Assembly: GCF_009363555.1 (NCBI RefSeq)
Contig: NZ_CP045372.1
Location: 2,429,501-2,493,500 of the forward strand
Reading direction: 5' to 3'
Length of the DNA: 64,000 bases
DNA from: Sulfitobacter sp. THAF37
GTDB lineage: Bacteria; Pseudomonadota; Alphaproteobacteria; Rhodobacterales; Rhodobacteraceae
Shown: positions 17,909 through 25,712 of the stretch, in pieces
How positions within the stretch are numbered: the first letter of the stretch is position 1
Layout: every line of letters begins with the position of its first letter
The notes under the pieces: model-generated
What the model was told of the DNA's origin: nothing
Databases searched by the model: none
What the model saw: only the letters and a program-made list of their open reading frames with translations
Position numbers and translations under genes: made by a program

Positions 17909-18463
17909 TTACGCGCCGCAGTTGCCGACCAGCTCTTCGTAGCGCGTGGTGATCCAGCCCAGGGCGTTCTCGGGGTCCTGTTCCTCGATCCGGTCCGTGA
18001 ACCGGGCGAACACCGTGGCAGACCGGCTGTCGTCGACCATTGTGAACTCCTGATCCGGAATGACCGTTTCGTAGACGAAAAAGGCGATTGCGACCAGGAT
18101 GATGCCGCGCGCCACCCCAAAGATGAAGCCCAGCCCCTGGTCCAGCCCCCCCAGGACGGAGCGTTGCACCAGCGAGGAAAACAGCGGCGTGAACAGCGAG
18201 ACAACGATAAGCGCCACGGCAAAGACGATGGCAAAGGCCCCGATGATGGACAGCTCGCAGCTGTCGGCAAGGAATTCGCCCACCACGGGCAATTCCCGCA
18301 CCAGCGGTTCGACCTGTGGCGCAAAAAGATAGGCGAGCACAGCAGCGGCAACCCAGCCGACGATGGCCATCAGTTCGCGCACCAGCCCGCGGCCATAGGC
18401 CAGCAGCGCCGATAGCACGATGACAAGCGCGACAACGCCGTCGATAATGGTAAAGCCTTCCAT
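17909..18463 (-). CDS. cvpA: CvpA-family membrane protein
   Basis: A 184-residue protein with four hydrophobic segments (about 5-22, 30-48, 72-92, 108-130) and the CvpA pattern DGVVALVIVLSALLAYGRGLVRELMAIVGW. The family is named for a colicin V production effect and is usually linked to purF, as here (one gene between). The molecular role is unknown; envelope homeostasis has been suggested. The gene lies 26 bases after radA and is probably co-transcribed with it. Confidence 0.9.
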   Translation of the reverse strand: MEGFTIIDGVVALVIVLSALLAYGRGLVRELMAIVGWVAAAVLAYLFAPQVEPLVRELPVVGEFLADSCELSIIGAFAIVFAVALIVVSLFTPLFSSLVQRSVLGGLDQGLGFIFGVARGIILVAIAFFVYETVIPDQEFTMVDDSRSATVFARFTDRIEEQDPENALGWITTRYEELVGNCGA

Positions 18464-18489
18464 CTACTGCCTGCCTTCGTAACTGGGCG

Positions 18490-19857
18490 CTATCCCGCGC
18501 CGAAAATTTCACCGACAAATCCGGTCAGATCGCTCAATTGATTGAGCGCGATGCCCGTTTGAGCCACTGCCTTGCCGCCCGCGGGCGCGATTGCGGAGGT
18601 AAAACCAAGTTTTTGCGCCTCTTTCAACCTGTTTTCAGTCTGGCTGGCGGGACGCAGCGCACCGGACAGGCTGATTTCCCCGAAAACCACTGTTTCGGCG
18701 GGCAGCGCCACGTCTTCGCGTGCGCTCAGCAGGGCGGCGGCGACGGCGAGGTCGGCGGCAGGTTCGGACACCTTCATGCCCCCCGCGACATTCAGGTAGA
18801 CGTCGAGCCCGGCAAACGGAATGCCGCAGCGCGCTTCTAGCACGGCAAGGATCATGGCCAGCCGCCCGCTGTCCCATCCCACCACCGTGCGCCGGGCCTG
18901 CGAATGGGGCGAGGGCGCGACGAGGGCCTGGAATTCGACAAGAACGGGGCGGGTGCCTTCGATCCCGGCAAAGACGACCGATCCTGCGGCGGGTTCGCCT
19001 CTTTCGGACAGGAACAGGGCCGACGGGTTGCCGACCTCGGCCAGCCCCCGGCCCGTCATCTCGAACACCCCGATCTCGTCGGCGGGGCCGAAGCGGTTCT
19101 TGACGCTGCGCAGGATGCGGAACTGGTGGCCCCGCTCGCCCTCGAAATAGAGCACGGTGTCGACCATGTGTTCGACCACGCGGGGACCGGCGATCTGGCC
19201 GTCCTTGGTGACATGGCCCACCAGAATGACGGAGGTGCCGGTGCGCTTGGCAAAGGCGGTCAGCTCGTGGCTGGCGGCCCGGACCTGGCTGACGGAGCCG
19301 GGGGCGCTTTCCACGTTGTCGGCCCACATGGTCTGGATGGAATCGATGATCGCCAGTTGCGGGCGTTCCTTGTCGAGTGTGGTCAGGATGTCGCGCAGGT
19401 TGGTTTCCGCCGCCAGTTTCACCGGCGCGTCCGCCAGGCCCAGCCGCTGTGCCCGCATCCGTACCTGTGCGCTGGCCTCTTCGCCGCTGACATAGATGGT
19501 CGACAGGCCGTTGCGCGCGAATTGCGCCGCCGCCTGCAACAGCAGTGTAGATTTGCCGATGCCGGGGTCGCCCCCCACCAGGATGGCCGAGGCGGGCACC
19601 AGCCCGCCGCCCAGCACGCGGTCCAGTTCCTCGATCCTGCTCTTGCTGCGCGGCGGCGGTGCTTCCTCCGTCCCGAGGTCGGTCAGGGTCATCGCCGATC
19701 CGCGCCGTGCGCCCAGCGACTTGCTGGGCGGGCCCGCGGAGATGCCCGCGTCCTCCTGAATGGTGTTCCATGCGCCACAGGCGTCGCAGCGCCCGGACCA
19801 CTTGTTGTAGGACGCGCCGCAGGCGGTGCAGGAGAATGTCTTGGTCGGTTTTGCCAT
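18490..19857 (-). CDS. radA: DNA repair protein RadA
   Basis: A 455-residue RecA-like repair ATPase. A four-Cys zinc motif (CTACGASYNKWSGRCDACG) opens the protein; Walker A is GDPGIGKST, and the RadA-specific KNRFGPADEIG block is present. The C-terminal Lon-protease-like domain (about 290-455) is complete but, as usual, lacks protease function. RadA promotes branch migration in recombinational repair. It is the first gene of the radA-cvpA-kinase-purF run; the structured repeat at 19934-20246 lies in its promoter-side intergenic region. Confidence 0.95.
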   Translation of the reverse strand: MAKPTKTFSCTACGASYNKWSGRCDACGAWNTIQEDAGISAGPPSKSLGARRGSAMTLTDLGTEEAPPPRSKSRIEELDRVLGGGLVPASAILVGGDPGIGKSTLLLQAAAQFARNGLSTIYVSGEEASAQVRMRAQRLGLADAPVKLAAETNLRDILTTLDKERPQLAIIDSIQTMWADNVESAPGSVSQVRAASHELTAFAKRTGTSVILVGHVTKDGQIAGPRVVEHMVDTVLYFEGERGHQFRILRSVKNRFGPADEIGVFEMTGRGLAEVGNPSALFLSERGEPAAGSVVFAGIEGTRPVLVEFQALVAPSPHSQARRTVVGWDSGRLAMILAVLEARCGIPFAGLDVYLNVAGGMKVSEPAADLAVAAALLSAREDVALPAETVVFGEISLSGALRPASQTENRLKEAQKLGFTSAIAPAGGKAVAQTGIALNQLSDLTGFVGEIFGAG

Positions 19858-19933
19858 GCTGCCTTGTGCCCCTGCCGGGAAGGGAGGTCAAAGGATTTCC
19901 CGCCCCCAGACGCACCCCCCGGAGGTGTCGACA

Positions 19934-20246
19934 CTAGGCTCTGGACCCATTAGTTCTAAATGCTCAGCGGCGATTTCACGAAATTCCAATGGTTTGGGGC
20001 GTGCAGCCAATAGTGGTTCTATTTGCAAGCGACCCAAGACGTTGAAATGAAGTGAAATCGCCGCCCGTCGCTCCGAAGGAGCGCCGATTCATGCTGGCAC
20101 GCCTTCGGCGTGACGGGTTTGACGGATTTTCCCGCAGCCTGCGGCCCATCTGTTTGAAATAGAACCACTATTCCAGCGCAGATGCTTCTTGTCTGCGGAA
20201 AAATCTGTCAAACTGAGCGTATAGAATTAATAGGTCCAGAGCCTAG
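19934..20246. repeat. 313-bp nested inverted-repeat element (MITE-like or structured RNA)
   Basis: The outer 34-base ends (19934-19967 and 20213-20246) are inverted repeats matching at 30 of 34 positions and begin with CTAG, which could be a target duplication. Inside are further inverted pairs: 13/13 (19967-19979 with 20052-20064), 16/16 (20009-20024 with 20157-20172), 19/21 (20117-20137 with 20193-20213), and small hairpins at about 20069-20083, 20099-20113 and 20132-20144. No ORF of note is inside. It accounts for most of the 451-base gene-free stretch 19858-20308. Confidence 0.8.
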
Positions 20247-20308
20247 GTTGCGCTCTTCGCGCCGTTCGGGCCATGTGGCCACAGCTGGTACCACTGTGCG
20301 GAGGCCTC

Positions 20309-21274
20309 ATGAAATTCCTTTTCTCACTGCTCCTGGTCCTCTGGCCGCTGGTCGCCATGGCCGAGCCTGTCCCGGGCGTGGCGCCTCTGGCGACCGTCGG
20401 CGGGCCGGAGCGCCCGATCAGCCTGACGGTCTGGTATCCGTCCGATGCCGAAGCGGCTGAGGTCGTCGGCGGCAACGCGGTCTTTCGCGGTACCATGGCC
20501 GCCCCCGATGCGCCGGTCTCCACGGGCCGGTTTCCGCTTGTCATCGTCTCGCACGGGGGGCTCAGATCGGCGGCCGGGTCCGGCGGCTGGCTCAGTGCCG
20601 CGCTCGCGCGGAGGGACATGATCGTGGTCGAGGTCAACGGGCCGCGCGTCACCGGGGCGGGCGATGCGGTGGACGAGATCTGGCAGCGTCCTCGTGACAT
20701 CACGGTGGCGGTGGATCGGGTCTTGTCGGATCCGGTCTGGTCCGCCCGTGTGGACACGAACCGTATCTCGGTGGTGGGTTTCGCCCTCGGCGGAACGGCT
20801 GCACTGCTGGCGGGGGGCGCCCGCATGGACCCGGCGATCTATGTCGGGTCCTGCGATGGCGCTGGCGGACCGGACTGCGACTGGCTGGAACGGCAGGGCG
20901 GTACACTTGCGGATGTGCGGCGGGACCGGCTTGACCGGATGCGGAACGATCCGCGTATCGCAACGGTCGTCGCGGTCGCGCCGGAATACCGCGGGGCCTG
21001 GCAAGACGGCCTGGAGCAGATGAGCGCAACGGCACATATCGTCCGGCTGGGTGCCGCAAGCGGCCCTGCGCCGAACGGTGCGACGCTGGCTGTCATCGCG
21101 GATGCCGCGCCTGCCGATGCCTTTGCCCTCTGCACTGACGCCGGGGCGAAGATCCTGCGCGAAGACGGCGGCGACCCCGCGCTTTGCGGGGCCTCCCCCG
21201 ATGCCCGCCGCGCGATCCACGCCCGACTGCTCGATCAGGTGCTGGAAGGTCTGTCAGCCCGCCCGCGCCAATAG
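20309..21274 (+). CDS. Dienelactone-hydrolase-like alpha/beta hydrolase, nucleophile Ser replaced
   Basis: A 321-residue exported protein; GGAGG five bases before ATG supports the start. Residues 1-18 are a Sec signal peptide (ending VAMAEP). The fold follows predicted dienelactone hydrolases (RPISLTVWYPSD, FPLVIVSHGG, RPRDITVAVDRVLSD). The nucleophile elbow, normally G-F-S-x-G, reads GFALGG with Ala159 (codon GCC at 20783-20785), so the usual serine is absent. It is either a non-catalytic homolog or uses another residue. Four Cys in the C-terminal half suit a periplasmic location. The next gene is convergent. Confidence 0.75.
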   Translation: MKFLFSLLLVLWPLVAMAEPVPGVAPLATVGGPERPISLTVWYPSDAEAAEVVGGNAVFRGTMAAPDAPVSTGRFPLVIVSHGGLRSAAGSGGWLSAALARRDMIVVEVNGPRVTGAGDAVDEIWQRPRDITVAVDRVLSDPVWSARVDTNRISVVGFALGGTAALLAGGARMDPAIYVGSCDGAGGPDCDWLERQGGTLADVRRDRLDRMRNDPRIATVVAVAPEYRGAWQDGLEQMSATAHIVRLGAASGPAPNGATLAVIADAAPADAFALCTDAGAKILREDGGDPALCGASPDARRAIHARLLDQVLEGLSARPRQ

Positions 21275-21292
21275 GACCGGCGCCGCGCGGAC

Positions 21293-22525
21293 CTACCGCG
21301 TCACCGTGCCGTCAGCGATCCAGCCGTCAAAGACGTCCAGCACCTGCGCGGCAAAGGTATCGTCGTTGATATGCGCATCCAGCGGGATCAGGCGGGTGCC
21401 GTCCGGGCACTGCGCCCTGATCTCGGCCACGAAGGCCGCCAGCCCCTCCGGATCGGACAGCGGGCCGCCGGGCCGGTCCCATTCGTTGCCGCCCTGTTCC
21501 GGCAGGATCAGCACGCTCGGCCCGGTGGCCTGAGCCAGCTTGTCGCACAGGGTGCGGGCCATCTCGCGCCGCTGCGCCGCCGTCATCATGACCGAGGACA
21601 GCAATCGGTTGTGGGTATGCGCCTCCTGACCGGCGACGCGGGGCGGCGGGTCCTGCCAGCCCACGAAATCGACAAGATCGTAACACCCGGTCGAGACGAT
21701 CTGCGGGATGCCCTTGCGCCCGGCCGCTGTCATGCGGTCGGCCCCCGCGCTGATGGTCGATCCCATCAGGTGATTGCCGACCTCCTGCGGGGCAAAATCC
21801 ATCACGGCGGCAAAAGCGCCCTCTGCGGCGAGGCTTTCGAAGGCCCGTCCGCCCATGCCGGTGGCGTGGAACACCGCCACCTCGAAGCCGCGGTCTTCCA
21901 ATGCGGGTTTCAGGCTGACCATGTAGCGCAGCACCGTCTTGCCAAAGGACGTCATGCCGATCAGCGGGCGGTCCCGCGCGGGCGGCTCCACCGCGCGGGC
22001 AGCACCCAGCACCGCGCCCGCCGCCTGCGACAGCGACGCCTTGCAGACCGAGTTCAACCCGTATAGCCCGCCAGCCCAGAGGATCATCTGCACATCCGCT
22101 GCCAGCCGGTCCGGCGGGATCAGTGGCGAGAAGCTGACGGTCGAGACGATGTACTTGGGCACGCCCAGCGGCAGGGCGGCACAGACGTCGAGCGCCAGGT
22201 CGGTGCCCATCGTGCCGCCCAGCACGATGACGCCGTGGATCCTGCCCGCCTGTTGCAGGCGCAACGCCTCTGCCGCCGCCCCCTTGGCCATGATCTGCAT
22301 CGCCGTGTTTTCGTCGCCGCTGTCGATGGCGTCGGCGATGGAATGCCCGCCCGCCTCGGCCACCTGGTGTTTTGAGATGTCGGCGGGGCGCGCCGGATCG
22401 CCCAGCACGCTCACATCCATGCAGAGCGCCCCGCCGCCCTGCGCGCGGATCACATCGGCGATGTAGGTCAGTTCGTCGTCCTTGGTGTCGTAGGTGCCGA
22501 CAACGAGAATGGTGCGGTCTGTCAT
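21293..22525 (-). CDS. Tm-1-like ATP-binding protein (UPF0261)
   Basis: A 410-residue protein with the family start RTILVVGTYDTKDDELTYIADVIRAQGG and the later GVIVLGGTMGTDLALDV, FHATGMGGRAFE and STGCYDLVDFVGW blocks. The plant relative Tm-1 binds tobamovirus replicase; bacterial members are found in carboxylate catabolic loci, often with TIM-barrel partners, and their reaction is unclear. ATG 22525 overlaps the aldehyde dehydrogenase stop by four bases (ATGA), so the two are coupled. Its place in the locus suggests a role in handling the imported substrate. Confidence 0.88.
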   Translation of the reverse strand: MTDRTILVVGTYDTKDDELTYIADVIRAQGGGALCMDVSVLGDPARPADISKHQVAEAGGHSIADAIDSGDENTAMQIMAKGAAAEALRLQQAGRIHGVIVLGGTMGTDLALDVCAALPLGVPKYIVSTVSFSPLIPPDRLAADVQMILWAGGLYGLNSVCKASLSQAAGAVLGAARAVEPPARDRPLIGMTSFGKTVLRYMVSLKPALEDRGFEVAVFHATGMGGRAFESLAAEGAFAAVMDFAPQEVGNHLMGSTISAGADRMTAAGRKGIPQIVSTGCYDLVDFVGWQDPPPRVAGQEAHTHNRLLSSVMMTAAQRREMARTLCDKLAQATGPSVLILPEQGGNEWDRPGGPLSDPEGLAAFVAEIRAQCPDGTRLIPLDAHINDDTFAAQVLDVFDGWIADGTVTR

Positions 22526-24006
22526 AGCTTGATCCACGCGGTCTTGAGGTCGAGATACTTGTCGAAGGCATGCAGCGACTTGTCGTGCCCGTTGCCGGAC
22601 TGGCCCAAGCCGCCCAGCGGCACCGTGAGGTCCGAGCCGCCATAGGTGTTCACATGCACCAGCCCGGCCCGGATGCGCCGGACCATGCGGTGCGCCCGGC
22701 TCAGATCGGCGGTCCAGACCGCGGCGGCAAGGCCGTAGTCCGTGCCGTTGGCCAGCGCCACGGCTTCGTCCTCTGTCTCGAAGGCCTGCACGGCCAGCAC
22801 GGGGCCAAAGACCTCTTCGCGCGCGATGCGGTCGTCCGGCTGCACGCCGGTCACGATGGTGGGCGCCATGAAATAGCCGCCGGTGTCGGTCAGGATGCGC
22901 GCCCCGCCGGTGGCGATGGTGCGGCCCTGCGCGCGGGCCTCGTCGACAAAGCCGAGGTTCCGCTCCAGCTGCGCCTGCGAATTGACCGCGCCGCAGGCGG
23001 TGCCGGGGTCCAGCGGATCGCCGACCTGCATGGTTTCCGCGAAGGTCGTCAGTTTCGCGACAAAGCTGTCGTGGATGCTGCGTTCGACCAGCAGCCGCGA
23101 TCCCGCGATGCAGACCTGGCCCGCGTTGCGGAAGATGCCGTTCGCCGCGACCTTGACCGCCTCGTCCAGGTCGGGCGCATCGGCAAAGACGATGTTGGGC
23201 GACTTGCCCCCCAGCTCCAGGTAGACCCGTTTGAGGTTCGACCGCGCCGATGCTTCCAGCAGCCGCCGCCCCGTGACGCCGGAGCCGGTAAAGACCAGCA
23301 CGTCAACGTCCATCGATTCCGCGATGGCCGCGCCCACGTCGGACCCCGGACCCGTCACGACATTCAGCACGCCGGGCGGCAGTCCCGCCTCCAGCGCCAG
23401 TTCCGCGATGCGCAGCAAGCTCAGCGATGCGGTTTCCGCCGGTTTCAGCACCACGCTGCACCCCGCAGCCAGCGCCGGTCCCAGTTTCCATGCGCTGATC
23501 ATGAGGGGAAAGTTCCACGGCACGATCGCGCCCACCACGCCCGCAGGTTCACGGTGAACAAGCCCCAGCGTGCCGGGGGCGGTCGGTGCGATTTCTCCGT
23601 AAAGCTTGTCGATGCTTTCGGCATAATAGCGAATGGTGGCGGCGGCCGACAACGGCTCGGCCTTCAGCGCCATGCCGATCTCGGTGCCGTTCTCGCGCAC
23701 GCCCAGCACGGCGAGTTCCAGCGCGTTCCGTTCGATCAGGTCGGCCCATTTCAGCATCACTGCCTTGCGGGCCGCGGGGGCCAGCCCGGCCCAGACACCG
23801 CCGTCAAAGGCGCGCCGCGCCGCCGCCACGGCACTGTCGGCATCGTCGCGGGTGCCTTTCGCCATGGTTGTCAGCACCGCCCCGTTCAGGGGCGAGCGTA
23901 TCTCCATCTCTGCCCCGTCCGAGGCCGGCACCGGCGCGCCGTCGATCAAGTGGCGGGCAGGGGGGATGGGCAGATCCCTCAGGTCGGCGATTCGGCTTTG
24001 ATCCAT
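22522..24006 (-). CDS. NAD(P)-dependent aldehyde dehydrogenase
   Basis: A 494-residue ALDH-superfamily enzyme. Cofactor and active-site motifs are intact: VGAIVPWNFPLMISAWK, FTGSGVTGRRLLE, the Glu motif ELGGKSPNIVF, and the catalytic Cys in NAGQVCIAGSR. GAGGAG seven bases upstream fixes ATG 24006. It resembles gamma-glutamyl-aminoaldehyde or betaine-aldehyde dehydrogenases in length and motifs. It is transcribed divergently from the tct-P450 operon across 185 bases that contain a clear dyad, so the two arms are probably co-regulated. Confidence 0.92.
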   Translation of the reverse strand: MDQSRIADLRDLPIPPARHLIDGAPVPASDGAEMEIRSPLNGAVLTTMAKGTRDDADSAVAAARRAFDGGVWAGLAPAARKAVMLKWADLIERNALELAVLGVRENGTEIGMALKAEPLSAAATIRYYAESIDKLYGEIAPTAPGTLGLVHREPAGVVGAIVPWNFPLMISAWKLGPALAAGCSVVLKPAETASLSLLRIAELALEAGLPPGVLNVVTGPGSDVGAAIAESMDVDVLVFTGSGVTGRRLLEASARSNLKRVYLELGGKSPNIVFADAPDLDEAVKVAANGIFRNAGQVCIAGSRLLVERSIHDSFVAKLTTFAETMQVGDPLDPGTACGAVNSQAQLERNLGFVDEARAQGRTIATGGARILTDTGGYFMAPTIVTGVQPDDRIAREEVFGPVLAVQAFETEDEAVALANGTDYGLAAAVWTADLSRAHRMVRRIRAGLVHVNTYGGSDLTVPLGGLGQSGNGHDKSLHAFDKYLDLKTAWIKL

Positions 24007-24108
24007 CGGAAACTCCTCAAGGTGGCGGCGCAGGGCGCGTGCACACCCTGCCAATGCGCGTTTTTCGGCGCCACCGGGTCGTCTGCGCGGCGCGTCTCAA
24101 AAGAAATG

Positions 24109-24137
24109 TTGACAGGAGGCAGGACAAAGTCAAGAAT
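24109..24137 (+). promoter_or_regulatory. Sigma-70-like promoter of the tctCBA operon
   Basis: A TTGACA box (24109-24114), 17-base spacer and AAGAAT (24132-24137) lie 55 bases upstream of the tctC ATG. The -35 is a perfect consensus match and the -10 matches at four of six positions. The call is from sequence only. Confidence 0.45.
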
Positions 24138-24147
24138 TTCAAACCAG

Positions 24148-24166
24148 TGGTTCGAATAATGAACCA
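24148..24166. promoter_or_regulatory. Dyad TGGTTC-N7-GAACCA, candidate IclR operator
   Basis: A perfect 6+6 inverted repeat just downstream of the predicted tctC -10 box, in the region between the divergent aldehyde dehydrogenase and tct arms. A repressor bound here would block transcription toward tctC. The IclR-family gene at 30586 is in the same operon and is the obvious candidate to bind it. This is inferred from location. Confidence 0.5.
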
Positions 24167-24191
24167 GCCAAATACTGACAGGGAGCTCTTC

Positions 24192-25127
24192 ATGAAATCG
24201 GTTCTGACCGCAACGATCACGGCGCTGACGCTGGGCCTGGCTGGCCCCGCCCTTGCCGAGTACCCGGAAAAACCCGTTACTTTCATCGTACCGTGGCCTC
24301 CGGGCGACCTCGAAGACGTGCTGACGCGCATGATCGCCGAGGATTTCCAGGATGAATACGGCGTGGCGGCTGCGGTCGTGAACAAACCCGGCGGCGGTGG
24401 CGGCCCATTCCCCGGCGCCATCGACGTGGCGACCGCACCGGCGGACGGCTACACCATCGGGTCCTTCGTGCCAGCGGTCTCGCTGATCGGGCACGAGATC
24501 GACATCCCGGAACTCACCCCCGAAAAGTTCGACCCCATCGGCATCTTCCTGACCTATCCCTTCGTCATCGCGGCCTCGGGCAATGCGCCCTATTCGTCGA
24601 TGGAGGAACTGGCCGCCCACGCCAAGGAAAACGATGTCGTGCTGGGCCACTTCGGCGACGTTCTGACGCCGACGCAGGTGACAAAGGCGCTGGCGCGGAA
24701 GATGGACTTCGACTGGGCGGCGGACGCGGCATTCGACGCGCTGGACTGCAACACGCTGGCCTCGGGTGATGCGGATGTGATCAACACCACGCTGCAGCTG
24801 ATCCTGCCCTGCATCGACCAGGTCAAGGTTCTGGTGTCCATCACCGGCGAGCGGATCAGCAAGATCCCCGACACCCCGACCATCGGCGAGGTCGACGGTG
24901 ATCTGGACATCGCGTTGTGGAACGGGCTCTTCGTGACCAAGGACACCCCCGAGGACGTGCGCGCCAAGATCGCCGCCGTGGCCGAAAAGACGGTGATGAG
25001 CGAGCGCGCACAGCAGGTGGCCGAAGAGACCGGCGCGCTGGTCTACTGGAAGGACGCCAGCGAAAGCGCCGAAATCATCGAGGCCGACAAGGCCACCTTG
25101 GCGACCATCGGCGACACGCTGGAGTGA
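24192..25127 (+). CDS. tctC: Tripartite tricarboxylate transporter solute-binding protein (TctC family)
   Basis: A 311-residue periplasmic binding protein with a 22-residue signal peptide (ending GPALAEYPEKP). The opening YPEKPVTFIVPWPPGDLEDVLTRMIAE follows the Bug/TctC pattern, and DGYTIGSF and PDTPTIGEV are family-typical. GGGAG six bases before ATG supports the start. The usual GGxxD in the ligand loop reads PPGDLED, so the ligand may differ from citrate. A strong hairpin (25138-25154) separates it from tctB, which would allow excess binding protein. The ligand is unknown. Confidence 0.9.
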   Translation: MKSVLTATITALTLGLAGPALAEYPEKPVTFIVPWPPGDLEDVLTRMIAEDFQDEYGVAAAVVNKPGGGGGPFPGAIDVATAPADGYTIGSFVPAVSLIGHEIDIPELTPEKFDPIGIFLTYPFVIAASGNAPYSSMEELAAHAKENDVVLGHFGDVLTPTQVTKALARKMDFDWAADAAFDALDCNTLASGDADVINTTLQLILPCIDQVKVLVSITGERISKIPDTPTIGEVDGDLDIALWNGLFVTKDTPEDVRAKIAAVAEKTVMSERAQQVAEETGALVYWKDASESAEIIEADKATLATIGDTLE

Positions 25128-25137
25128 TCCGGCCGGA

Positions 25138-25154
25138 GGGGCCGCAGCGGCCCC
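25138..25154 (+). terminator. GC-rich intercistronic hairpin after tctC
   Basis: GGGGCCGC-A-GCGGCCCC forms a near-continuous palindrome (practical loop GCAGC) 11 bases after the tctC stop, followed by a pyrimidine-rich TTCCTTTCTTTCC run. It probably acts as a partial terminator or 3'-end stabiliser that raises binding-protein mRNA relative to tctBA. Confidence 0.55.
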
Positions 25155-25178
25155 TTCCTTTCTTTCCGGGAGCATGAC

Positions 25179-25712
25179 GTGAGCATTGAATCCGACCTTC
25201 AAGCACGAACCCGGATCGCGGGGCAGGCGCCTTTCATCCTGGGTGCGCTGGGCCTGTCCCTGCTGCTGCTGTCGCAGATCACAACCCAGACCGAATGGAT
25301 CGCCGACGCCGACTCTCTGGCGGCGCAACCGCGGTTCTGGCCCGGCGTGGCCCTCGCGCTCATGGTGGGCGGCTTTGCCCTGCACCTGTTGCGGATGCGT
25401 CGCCGCCGCCCTGATCGGCTGGACTGGGTCGAGGTCCGGCGCTGGCTGGAGCCGCTGGAATACGTGCTGTGGTTCATGGCTTTTGTCTATCTGGTGCCGA
25501 TCGTCGGCTTCCTGCCCATGAGCATCCTGTTCGGCTGCGCGCTGGTCTGGCGTCTTGGCTACCGCGGCGCGGGCTATTACTGGACGGCAATCCTCTTTGC
25601 CGTGGGTATGGTCACGCTCTTCAAGGGGCTTCTGGGGGTCAAGATCCCCGGCGCGTCCCTTTACGAGGTGCTGCCCGGAGCCCTGCGCAGCTTCTTCATC
25701 CTGTACCTGTGA
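25179..25712 (+). CDS. tctB: Tripartite tricarboxylate transporter small membrane subunit (TctB family)
   Basis: A 177-residue membrane protein starting at GTG 25179 (GGGAG nine bases upstream; the nearby ATG 25174 meets a stop after one codon). Four hydrophobic segments are visible at about 16-33, 48-66, 95-112 and 130-160, as expected for TctB. TctB is poorly conserved in sequence, so the call rests on topology, size and position between tctC and tctA. Its stop overlaps the tctA ATG by one base. Confidence 0.85.
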   Translation: MSIESDLQARTRIAGQAPFILGALGLSLLLLSQITTQTEWIADADSLAAQPRFWPGVALALMVGGFALHLLRMRRRRPDRLDWVEVRRWLEPLEYVLWFMAFVYLVPIVGFLPMSILFGCALVWRLGYRGAGYYWTAILFAVGMVTLFKGLLGVKIPGASLYEVLPGALRSFFILYL

